From Chlorobiota bacterium (GTDB lineage: Bacteria; Bacteroidota; Ignavibacteria; Ignavibacteriales; Ignavibacteriaceae), in contig RHKR01000177.1 in assembly GCA_008363265.1 (NCBI GenBank), positions 1 through 5,750 on the forward strand: 5,750 nucleotides of DNA, read 5' to 3'. The notes beneath the pieces are model-generated. The model was given only the letters and a program-made list of their open reading frames with translations. It had not been told where the DNA came from and made no database searches. This document shows, piece by piece, positions 1-5,309 of this stretch; within the stretch, counting starts at the first letter, position 1; every line of letters starts with the position of its first letter. The position numbers and the translations under genes were made by a program.

Positions 1-6
1 AATAAA

Positions 7-234
7 ATGATCTCACAAGATCTGCTCAGCATTATGTGCTGCCCCGAAACCAAAGCCGACCTCGTTCTCGAGGGTGATTTTCTCATCTCGACCGATCCCG
101 GCACGAGAAGGCGTTACAAAATTGTGAACGACATCCCGGTAATGCTGATAGATGAGTCAGAGATAATGGATGTTGAAGAGTGGAAAAGGATAATGGAGAA
201 ACACGGCCGTCAGGCAGAAGGTCAGACGAAGTAA
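7..234 (+). CDS. Trm112/UPF0434 (YcaR-like) small protein
   Basis: This is a 75-residue protein of the Trm112/UPF0434 family. The N-terminus (LLSIMCCPETKADL, residues 6-19) fits the family pattern LL.IL.CP.[CT]...L, and YKIVNDIPVML (37-47) fits the family's terminal Y.I..GIPVML strand. Family members are small zinc-ribbon-like proteins; eukaryotic and archaeal Trm112 activates partner methyltransferases, and the bacterial role is poorly defined. Of the usual zinc-binding cysteines only C11 and C12 are present. The second position of the CP.C knuckle is T15 and no second cysteine pair follows, so zinc binding is doubtful. This Thr variant is, to my knowledge, seen in other bacterial members. 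Residues 50-75 are a charged helical tail. The ATG at 7 matches the usual family start; its ribosome binding site would lie mostly outside the window. The 3' end overlaps the convergent aat gene by 13 bp. Confidence 0.85.
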   Translation: MISQDLLSIMCCPETKADLVLEGDFLISTDPGTRRRYKIVNDIPVMLIDESEIMDVEEWKRIMEKHGRQAEGQTK

Positions 235-824
235 GCCCGGGTGGTAAGGCCCTCTTTCAGAAGTCTGTTATATTCGTTTTCGCTTATCTCGACCGCGCCG
301 AACATCTTCAGGTGAGGGTTCATCAGTTGCACGTCGAGGAGTACATATCCCCTTTTGACAAGCCGTTCGATAAGTTTGGCCAGGGCTATTTTAGAGCCCT
401 GGCTTTTTTTTGTGAACATCGATTCTCCGAAGAAGACGCCCCCAAGCGAAATGCCGTAGAGCCCTCCCAGCAGTTCATCCGCCTCGAAAACCTCGTAGGT
501 AAAGAGATAACCCATCTCGAAGAGGTTTCTGTAGGCGGCCTTTAGAGGTCCGTTTATCCAGGTTTCATCCCTGTCGGAGCATCCTTCGAGCACCCTGTCA
601 AGGTCGTCGTTGATCCGGATCTCATAGGTGGCGGTCCGCATTATCTTTTTAAGCGACCGGGGGATGTTATAATCATCCAGAGGTATGATCGTCCGGGTCT
701 TCGGGAGATACCAATTGACTTCAACCGAGTCCCGGCTGTCGGCCATGGGGAAAGCCCCCATCGAATAGAGCCTAATCATGTTGCCGGGGGTCAGGTAGAA
801 TTCGTTCTCGCTCAGATCACTCAT
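222..824 (-). CDS. aat: Leucyl/phenylalanyl-tRNA--protein transferase
   Basis: This cytosolic enzyme transfers Leu or Phe from aminoacyl-tRNA to the N-terminus of proteins starting with Arg or Lys, making an N-degron that ClpS delivers to ClpAP. The 200-residue sequence carries the family landmarks in order: SMGAFPMAD (21-29), W38 with the following P..R, RSLKK (56-60), C82 with TWI (88-90), LLGGLYGISLGG (118-129), FFGESMF (131-137), GSKIAL (143-148), LLDVQ (162-166) and HLKMFGAVEI (171-180). E134, D164 and Q166 align with E. coli E156, D186 and Q188, the last two implicated in catalysis. It is shorter than the 234-residue E. coli protein, mainly at both ends, and appears complete. The start overlaps the stop of the DUF2721 gene in an ATGAGTGA arrangement, which indicates translational coupling. 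The last 13 bp overlap the convergent Trm112-like gene. The TKKSQGSK segment is encoded over an A8 run and a hairpin that act as a terminator on the opposite strand. Confidence 0.97.
   Translation of the reverse strand: MSDLSENEFYLTPGNMIRLYSMGAFPMADSRDSVEVNWYLPKTRTIIPLDDYNIPRSLKKIMRTATYEIRINDDLDRVLEGCSDRDETWINGPLKAAYRNLFEMGYLFTYEVFEADELLGGLYGISLGGVFFGESMFTKKSQGSKIALAKLIERLVKRGYVLLDVQLMNPHLKMFGAVEISENEYNRLLKEGLTTRAYFV
379..411 (+). terminator. Rho-independent terminator for the Trm112-like gene, embedded in aat
   Basis: A perfect 9-bp GC-rich stem (GCCAGGGCT at 379-387 pairs with AGCCCTGGC at 395-403) has a 7-nt loop and is followed at once by eight T residues (404-411). This is a textbook intrinsic terminator on the plus strand. 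It lies about 145 nt after the stop codon of the Trm112-like gene and inside the coding sequence of aat, which is read on the other strand. On the minus strand the hairpin is preceded by A8 and has no U-tract after it, so it should not terminate the aat transcript. The function is inferred from structure only. Confidence 0.8.
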
Positions 825-1296
825 CAGCTTTCAGTTCCAGCCCGACAATATCAAATCCCTTGATCGATTCCCGCGCGGCGAACGAGATACCTGCAAGTAC
901 GAGCGCCATGCCGATCACAAAGAAAATTATCGCGGTAATTCCGAAATTGATCAGCTCCTGCCCGGTAACGATCAACCCGAGTCCGATCAGGATCGAAGTG
1001 ACAACAAAACAGCCGACTCCGGCCGAATAGCAGACGACGGCGTTGCGGACGAACCGGAGCCTCTCGTAAAGAAACGTTAACTGTTTCGAAATGCTGCCGA
1101 TCCTCACCTCGTCGAAGTATTCGAAATCCTTTGTATCGGCCGATCGCGCGTATTTTCTTCTCTCCTCATTCAGCGTTCTGATCCGGCCGACCACAAGCGA
1201 GTACTTGTTGTTCATGCCAAGAATAAGAAGCCCGCACGCCGAGATCATGATGCCCGGCGCGAGCATCGCCGAAATGAGTGATGCTACCTGTTCCAT
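817..1296 (-). CDS. DUF2721 family membrane protein
   Basis: This 159-residue membrane protein matches the DUF2721 pattern, which has no assigned function. The N-terminal segment (residues 5-28, LISAMLAPGIMISACGLLILGM) is a membrane helix with the characteristic P..M.SACGLL.L motif. It is followed by the conserved basic stretch NNKYSLVVGRIRTLNEERRK (29-48). Two more helices lie at about 86-110 and 114-140, giving three in all. The short C-terminal tail is charged. The start at 1296 lies 2 bp after the stop of the Yip1-domain gene; an AGGA directly abuts the ATG, too close for a good ribosome binding site, so translation probably depends on coupling. It overlaps aat by 8 bp. Its role is unknown; the operon position suggests co-expression with aat but not a mechanism. 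Confidence 0.87.
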   Translation of the reverse strand: MEQVASLISAMLAPGIMISACGLLILGMNNKYSLVVGRIRTLNEERRKYARSADTKDFEYFDEVRIGSISKQLTFLYERLRFVRNAVVCYSAGVGCFVVTSILIGLGLIVTGQELINFGITAIIFFVIGMALVLAGISFAARESIKGFDIVGLELKADE

Positions 1297-1298
1297 TC

Positions 1299-2096
1299 CT
1301 ACAGTCCGAAATTCTGCAGACCGGGGAATGCCAGGCTGAGTGTTCCGAGGATCACATAGAATGCCACCAACACGCCGATCGAGAACGCGATATACTTGTT
1401 GGTGTTTTCGCTGTTCGAGAGTTTAGCCATTCCAATACCGGAGATATACGCTGCCCATAACTTCAGGGGGTCGACAACCGCAAGGTACGACTTAAGCGGC
1501 CCTTTATCGATCTGCAGGAATGACGCAAGTGAAGTGTCGTTGATCATCTGCGACATCACAAGTGTGGCAATTGTGGAGATAACCATGCCACCCACCGAGA
1601 TCAGTGCGGGGAGCGCGTAGATTATCATAATCCCTTTATAGTTCATCGGACTCTTCAGAATCAGTTTGGCGAGCAAAAGGTAAATTCCCGAGGAAATAAA
1701 GAATATGATGAACCCGCCAATGAAGATGGGAACCCCGATGAAAACGTAACCGATCGGGCCCGACATCATCTTTTTCTGCTGTTCCATGGCATCTTCGAAC
1801 TGCTTTATCTGCTCAGCGCTCTTGTTCTCTTTCTTCAACTGCTCAATGGTCTGTGATTTCTGTTTGTTCCACATATCTTCAGCCACCTGGGCATCGGTGA
1901 ATTTCAGAATGGTGAAGAGCGCGGCAGCTGCGAGCATTATCACGATGGGAAGGAGCCAGTCTGAGGTCTTCAGTTCAAACTTCGCGATCGATTGAAAGGT
2001 TGCTGCGGGGGCGGTGATCACGCCGGTGAATTTATCCGAAAAAGAAAGTTCTTCGCTAAATAAGTCTTCTTCTTCGCGGTTGAATTCGTTTTCCAT
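1299..2096 (-). CDS. Yip1-domain integral membrane protein
   Basis: This 265-residue polytopic membrane protein resembles bacterial proteins with the Yip1 domain. The acidic N-terminus (1-20) is followed by the typical opening FSDKFTGVITAPAATFQSIA (19-38), where a P.. TF..I motif precedes the first helix (about 47-65). A charged, Lys/Glu/Gln-rich segment (70-112) is probably helical or coiled coil and faces one side of the membrane. Further hydrophobic segments lie at about 116-145, 155-183, 208-226 (weaker) and 236-258. In eukaryotes Yip1 proteins act with Rab GTPases in membrane traffic; the bacterial role is unknown. It is the first gene of the minus-strand operon. An AAAGAGA stretch about 5 nt before the ATG at 2096 may be a weak ribosome binding site. 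The family call rests on pattern and topology, not on an alignment. Confidence 0.82.
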   Translation of the reverse strand: MENEFNREEEDLFSEELSFSDKFTGVITAPAATFQSIAKFELKTSDWLLPIVIMLAAAALFTILKFTDAQVAEDMWNKQKSQTIEQLKKENKSAEQIKQFEDAMEQQKKMMSGPIGYVFIGVPIFIGGFIIFFISSGIYLLLAKLILKSPMNYKGIMIIYALPALISVGGMVISTIATLVMSQMINDTSLASFLQIDKGPLKSYLAVVDPLKLWAAYISGIGMAKLSNSENTNKYIAFSIGVLVAFYVILGTLSLAFPGLQNFGL

Positions 2097-2121
2097 TTTA
2101 GTCTCTTTCTTGAGTGAAATG

Positions 2122-2127
2122 ATTATA
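2122..2127 (-). promoter_or_regulatory. Candidate -10 box for the Yip1-DUF2721-aat operon
   Basis: Read on the minus strand this is TATAAT, 25 nt upstream of the ATG at 2096, so a transcript starting near 2115 would have a leader of about 20 nt. No good TTGACA-like -35 box is seen 16-18 bp upstream. The lineage may use a different consensus. The left arm of the inverted repeat (2126-2140) lies directly in the -35/-10 spacer. Confidence 0.3.
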
Positions 2128-2183
2128 AAAACTGTTAAACCACAGGGTAAAAATATAAAATAATGAGTTTAAAACAGTTTTTA
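2126..2183. repeat. Long imperfect inverted repeat upstream of the Yip1 operon
   Basis: The left arm TAAAAACTGTTAAAC (2126-2140) pairs with the right arm GTTTAAAACAGTTTTTA (2167-2183). The outer 11 bp (2126-2136 with 2173-2183) are perfect and four more pairs follow after a 2-nt bulge. The arms are separated by 26 bp of AT-rich sequence. The left arm overlaps the candidate -10 box. It could be a two-site operator for a dimeric regulator or, if transcribed, a hairpin. Confidence 0.65.
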
Positions 2184-2193
2184 CGGGTGATGT

Positions 2194-2223
2194 CGCCTCG
2201 TGAAAATGCTATTAGATGAGGCG
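2194..2223. repeat. Small inverted repeat (hairpin-forming)
   Basis: CGCCTCGT (2194-2201) pairs with ATGAGGCG (2216-2223) over 8 bp with one G-T wobble around a 14-nt loop. There is no T-tract after it, so it is not a terminator. Its right arm runs into the first copy of the direct repeat at 2220-2252. Confidence 0.5.
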
Positions 2224-2252
2224 TTTATCGACAAAAAGGGGGCGTTTGTCGA
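2220..2252. repeat. 12-bp direct repeat at 21-bp spacing
   Basis: GGCGTTTATCGA (2220-2231) recurs as GGCGTTTGTCGA (2241-2252), 11 of 12 bases identical, with start-to-start spacing of 21 bp, close to two helical turns. Sites on the same face of the helix suit binding of a regulator in tandem, but two copies could also arise by chance. Confidence 0.45.
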
Positions 2253-2388
2253 ATATATTTTCCGGACTGTGCTGATAACCGGGTCTTGTCGTCTGAAATC
2301 ACACTGTGAAATAGAGCAAAATCTTTATTTTCGTTCCCTAATGTAGATTTTTATGCATTTGGATTAAACCTTCATCAAGGCAGGCCTG

Positions 2389-2425
2389 TCCAAGAGGTTG
2401 GATCATCAAATGTTATTTTAATAAC
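2389..2425 (+). promoter_or_regulatory. Two short stem-loops in the probable leader of the T9SS cargo gene
   Basis: TCCAA-GAGG-TTGGA (2389-2402) is a 5-bp stem with a 4-nt loop. Ten bases later GTTAT-TTTA-ATAAC (2412-2425) is another 5-bp stem with a 4-nt loop. The second ends 10 nt before the AGGAGG motif. They may only be structure in the leader; no known riboswitch is recognised. Confidence 0.35.
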
Positions 2426-2435
2426 CCTTCACAAA

Positions 2436-2441
2436 AGGAGG
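2436..2441 (+). promoter_or_regulatory. Ribosome binding site of the T9SS cargo gene
   Basis: A full AGGAGG lies 4 nt before the ATG at 2446 and fixes that start, which also gives a clean signal peptide. It is the strongest Shine-Dalgarno match among the starts in this window; rpiA and the lytic transglycosylase gene have no clear one. Confidence 0.85.
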
Positions 2442-2445
2442 CCAA

Positions 2446-4305
2446 ATGAGGCAAAAGATCTCATTGTTAACCCTTGCAGTAGTATTGTTCGCGGCTCTTC
2501 CCGTGTTTGCCCAACTGGCACCACCGGACAGCCTGAAGGCGACCGAGGTAAATACATTCCACAGCAAGTATGTAAAGCTTGAGTGGAAATATGCTCAGCC
2601 CTCACCGACTGCAATGGTTCGTTACAAGGTATTCAAAAAACACCTTGACAGCACCAGTTTTGTCATGATCGCCGGCAACCTGACCCACAGGTCGTTCAAC
2701 GATCTTCGCGTAACTCCCGGTGCCACATACGAGTATTATGTGGTTGCCTACAACAACACCACAACCAGTGATCCCTCGAACACTGTAAGCATCACCCTTG
2801 CACCACCACCTCCACCTCCCGCTTACGGAATTATTTCCGGTACAGTGGTTGACGCGAACGGAGCCCCGCTGCAGGGTGCGTACGTCAAATCATTCTCACA
2901 GGCCTCCCACTACGGAGTATCTGCGAGAACCGATGCGAACGGCTTCTTTAAGATGAGGGTAAAAACCGGCTCATATTTCCTTCAGACATCCAAACCGGGC
3001 TACTTCAGTGAGTATTACGACAACGTGACCTCACTTAATAACGCAACACCGGTTGTCGTTGCCGATAACGATTCACTCGCTCTGGCGATCGACCTGGCTT
3101 CCTTTGTTCCCCCTGCAACATTCACCCTTTCAGGTAACGTTACCAACGACCAGGGTGCCGCTCAGAGGGCAGAGATCTATGTCTACAAGGTAAGAGGCGG
3201 AAACTACCACTGGATGGTAAAGAGAACCCATACCGACAGCCTCGGTAACTACAGCGTTCAGGTTAAAGAGAACGATACCGTTATAGTTTACGCGAAGACC
3301 TACGGCTTCGTTTACTATCCCGAGTTCTACAATAATAAAAGAACTGTTGCCGAAGCCGACCGTATCGCGATCACCGCCAATGTTACCGGCGTTGATTTCG
3401 TAATGGATCCTCTTCCTGTTTACGCGAACGGTATTACCGGCCTTATCGCCGATACCACAACTGCTCCTGTAATGGGATACGTCTCAGCTTACAGGGTTGA
3501 CAACACTTCGTTCGGAAAGAAGATGTACACTGTTCACACCGACTCATTCGGTGTCTACACGTTCGCGAATCTCGTTCCGGGCAAATACGTCCTTTTTGCA
3601 AAACCAATGGGCAGCTACTTCCCGACCTGGTTCCGTTACGACGGCACACAGGCATGGAGAAGGATTCAGGCTGACTCTGTAATGGTCGACGAGCTGACGG
3701 TTGTCAACGGCATCAACTTCACAGTCCGTGCAAGACCCGACAGTGGTTTCGCGTGGATCTCAGGCGCGGTTTTCGCCGGCCTCAGTGAAGCAGGTGTCGA
3801 GTCTTACGTCTATGCCATCGATGAGAACGGCGAAGTTGCCGGTTTCGCGATGACCGATGCCAGCGGCAGATTCGTTATCGACGGTATGTATCCCGGTCAG
3901 TACACTGTTGTACCTGACAGGGCCGACTATACCGGAGCCATCACTGCCAACGCTGTTATCAGCACAGGTAATTACAATCCATTCGTCAGCGTCAGACTTC
4001 AGAACGACACTCCTTCTGACGTGAACGACGGAACCGTTATCACCGGATATGATCTGGCTCAGAACTTCCCGAACCCGTTCAACCCGTCAACGACCATCCG
4101 CTTCTCGATTCCTGAAGCCGGAAATGTTACGGTGAAGGTATTCAACGTTCTTGGAAAAGAAGTGGGTACCCTCGTTAGCGGATTCCATCAGGCCGGAACA
4201 TACAATGTTGTGTTCGACGCGTCGAAACTTGCAAGTGGTGTTTACCTCTATCAGCTTGAAGCAGGCAGCTTCAAAGCAACGAGGAAGTTTACACTGCTTA
4301 AGTAA
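2446..4305 (+). CDS. Secreted FnIII / carboxypeptidase-regulatory-like repeat protein with T9SS type A sorting domain
   Basis: This is a 619-residue exported protein. Residues 1-22 are a Sec signal peptide (MRQK, then a hydrophobic core ending in PVFA before Q23). Residues ~24-118 look like a fibronectin type III domain (LEWKY, YKVFKK, and TYEYYVVAYN at the end). A six-proline linker (120-125) follows. Four tandem beta-sandwich modules of the carboxypeptidase-regulatory/transthyretin-like type start near residues 128, 226, 328 and 436. Each opens with an [IL][ST]G.V-like strand (weaker in the third) and later has a TD..G.[FY] motif (162-168, 263-269, 365-371, 470-476). Residues 535-619 are the T9SS type A C-terminal sorting domain (QNFPNPFNPSTT at 539-550, NVLGKEV, SGVYLYQL, final LLK). 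It should cross the outer membrane by the T9SS and be released or anchored at the surface. No enzymatic domain or catalytic motif is seen; binding, structural or adhesive function is inference. Confidence 0.95.
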   Translation: MRQKISLLTLAVVLFAALPVFAQLAPPDSLKATEVNTFHSKYVKLEWKYAQPSPTAMVRYKVFKKHLDSTSFVMIAGNLTHRSFNDLRVTPGATYEYYVVAYNNTTTSDPSNTVSITLAPPPPPPAYGIISGTVVDANGAPLQGAYVKSFSQASHYGVSARTDANGFFKMRVKTGSYFLQTSKPGYFSEYYDNVTSLNNATPVVVADNDSLALAIDLASFVPPATFTLSGNVTNDQGAAQRAEIYVYKVRGGNYHWMVKRTHTDSLGNYSVQVKENDTVIVYAKTYGFVYYPEFYNNKRTVAEADRIAITANVTGVDFVMDPLPVYANGITGLIADTTTAPVMGYVSAYRVDNTSFGKKMYTVHTDSFGVYTFANLVPGKYVLFAKPMGSYFPTWFRYDGTQAWRRIQADSVMVDELTVVNGINFTVRARPDSGFAWISGAVFAGLSEAGVESYVYAIDENGEVAGFAMTDASGRFVIDGMYPGQYTVVPDRADYTGAITANAVISTGNYNPFVSVRLQNDTPSDVNDGTVITGYDLAQNFPNPFNPSTTIRFSIPEAGNVTVKVFNVLGKEVGTLVSGFHQAGTYNVVFDASKLASGVYLYQLEAGSFKATRKFTLLK

Positions 4306-4311
4306 GGATGA

Positions 4312-4325
4312 TCCGCCGCGGCGGA
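4312..4325. repeat. 14-bp perfect GC-rich palindrome after the T9SS gene
   Basis: TCCGCCGCGGCGGA is a perfect palindrome 6 bp after the stop codon. It has no spacer loop and no T-tract, so it is a poor terminator by itself. It could act in mRNA 3' stability together with the terminator 55 bp downstream. Confidence 0.5.
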
Positions 4326-4379
4326 ATGATGGCTGAAGGCTGAACTGCCGGAGCCGGAAACTTCTACTGAAGGAAACTT

Positions 4380-4415
4380 AAAAGCCGCTCTTCTTGATTG
4401 AGGAGCGGCTTTTTT
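4380..4415 (+). terminator. Rho-independent terminator of the T9SS gene, probably bidirectional
   Basis: AAAAGCCGCTCTTC (4380-4393) pairs with GAGGAGCGGCTTTT (4400-4413), 14 bp with one G-U pair, around a 6-nt loop. It is followed by a T run to 4415. It lies about 75 bp after the T9SS stop codon. The A run at 4380-4383 gives a shorter U-tract for the minus strand, so it probably also serves the convergent lytic transglycosylase gene, which ends at 4440. Confidence 0.93.
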
Positions 4416-4439
4416 ATTGGGGTAAATGGTGTCTTGGCT

Positions 4440-5309
4440 TTAGCTCTTTGGGAGTCTGATGATGTAGCGGGCACCTTTGCCGAGGGTGAGTTTGGTACCC
4501 CGGAGCCAGGGGTTCAGGTAGCGGAGTGTTTTGTAGTTGGTGCCGTTATCGATAGCGAAGGCCGCAAGATCGTGGATGGTCGAAGAAACCTCAACTTCCC
4601 TGTAGGGGGTTGGCTTCCAGTAGTCGTTCTCCGTCAGAATGTATCCGTATCTTGCAGGGTCTTCGAAGATCAATTTCGCGGCGGCAATGCGGGGTACGTA
4701 ACGCATCGTCTCGTCGGGGAGGAGAAGATCGAAATAGTTTTTGGTCTTCTGGGAGGCAACACGGGTCTCCATTCCGTAAATTCCCATATTGTACGATCCC
4801 GCGGCGGTGCTCCATGAACCGAACTTCGCGCGGGCGCTCTTCAGGTAACGTATCGCCGCCACAGCCGATTTCTCCGGGTCGTATCTCTCATCCACCTCTT
4901 TGTCGATCCTCAGTCCGTAAATTCTTCCTGTTTCCTCGAGGAACTGCCAGAATCCGGTGGCTTTCGCGGAAGAGATGAGGTTGTCCAGTCCGCTTTCAAC
5001 GATCGCGAGGTACTTGATGTCGGTGGGCACCCCTTCCCTTTTGGCGATCGAATCGAACTTCGCGAACCACTTCCCGGATCTCTTGAAATACCGGAACATC
5101 AGATGCTCCTGCCTGCTGAGGAGTATCAGTTCGTTCTCGATCCTCTCCTTCACTTCGGGGTCGTTGAGGGGTACTTTCTCACCGAAAACGGTAACTTCAT
5201 CCGGCAGGGCGGGGTTGTAGACCCATGGCTTGGGCGTGTCCGTTATTTTTGCCGCTGAAAGGAACAATACGAGGAGAACCAGCGTAGAAATCTTGTATAT
5301 TTTTTGCAT
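4440..5309 (-). CDS. MltD-like lytic transglycosylase (SLT domain)
   Basis: This enzyme would cleave the MurNAc-GlcNAc bond of peptidoglycan with formation of 1,6-anhydroMurNAc. The 289-residue protein has an N-terminal hydrophobic signal sequence (about 1-20, ending LSAA). The SLT/GH23 domain spans about 85-225: PTDIKYLAIVESGL (95-108) with catalytic E105 before S106, ATGFWQF (117-123), DERYDPEKS with A..AIRYL (140-156), AAGSYNMG (169-176) and ETMRYVPRIAAAKLI (200-214). The C-terminal ~60 residues (LRYLNPWLRGTKLTLGKGARYIIRLP) resemble the tail found in MltD-like proteins, including its 'LNP.L..... LP.G..Y..R.P' wording. No complete LysM repeat is seen, although E. coli MltD has them. No lipobox cysteine follows the signal, so it is a periplasmic or signal-anchored protein rather than a lipoprotein. 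The start at 5309 has no clear Shine-Dalgarno but gives a standard signal peptide. Confidence 0.93.
   Translation of the reverse strand: MQKIYKISTLVLLVLFLSAAKITDTPKPWVYNPALPDEVTVFGEKVPLNDPEVKERIENELILLSRQEHLMFRYFKRSGKWFAKFDSIAKREGVPTDIKYLAIVESGLDNLISSAKATGFWQFLEETGRIYGLRIDKEVDERYDPEKSAVAAIRYLKSARAKFGSWSTAAGSYNMGIYGMETRVASQKTKNYFDLLLPDETMRYVPRIAAAKLIFEDPARYGYILTENDYWKPTPYREVEVSSTIHDLAAFAIDNGTNYKTLRYLNPWLRGTKLTLGKGARYIIRLPKS

Larger units (their letters stand above)
2097..2445. promoter_or_regulatory. Divergent intergenic region between the Yip1 operon and the T9SS cargo gene
   Basis: These 349 bp carry no convincing gene and must hold the promoters for both divergent units. The half near the Yip1 gene contains a perfect TATAAT on the minus strand and a long inverted repeat. 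The middle holds a hairpin and a direct repeat. The half near the T9SS gene has two small stem-loops just before the ribosome binding site. A weak match to the Bacteroidota -7 box (TGCATTTG at 2354-2361 against TAnnTTTG) has no clear upstream TTG partner. Promoter positions are therefore not fixed. Confidence 0.6.

Noticed and set aside
180..545. Plus-strand open frame of 121 codons overlapping the Trm112-like gene and aat
   Set aside because: It is antisense to well-conserved aat motifs, has no family resemblance or ribosome binding site, and contains the terminator hairpin at 379-411.
2206..2346. Possible 46-codon small gene in the intergenic region (MLLDEAFIDKKGAFVEYIF...)
   Set aside because: An open stretch of this length is not unusual by chance. 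It lacks a Shine-Dalgarno, resembles nothing I recognise, and its internal AFID/AFVE similarity simply reflects the DNA direct repeat. Conservation in relatives would revive it.
2354..2361. TGCATTTG as a Bacteroidota -7 promoter box for the T9SS gene
   Set aside because: It has one mismatch to TAnnTTTG at an important position and no TTG at the expected distance upstream, so it is not called as a promoter.
2354..2445. Search for a riboswitch or tRNA in the leader of the T9SS gene
   Set aside because: Only short 5-bp hairpins are present; no cloverleaf and no recognisable riboswitch core.
4398..4817. Plus-strand 139-codon open frame after the T9SS gene
   Set aside because: It starts within the terminator hairpin and is antisense to the conserved transglycosylase coding sequence; its composition is that of a shadow frame.
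4610..4978. Plus-strand 122-codon Arg/Ser-rich open frame
   Set aside because: It is antisense to the SLT catalytic domain, including the AAGSYNMG and ATGFWQF motifs, and has no protein-like pattern.
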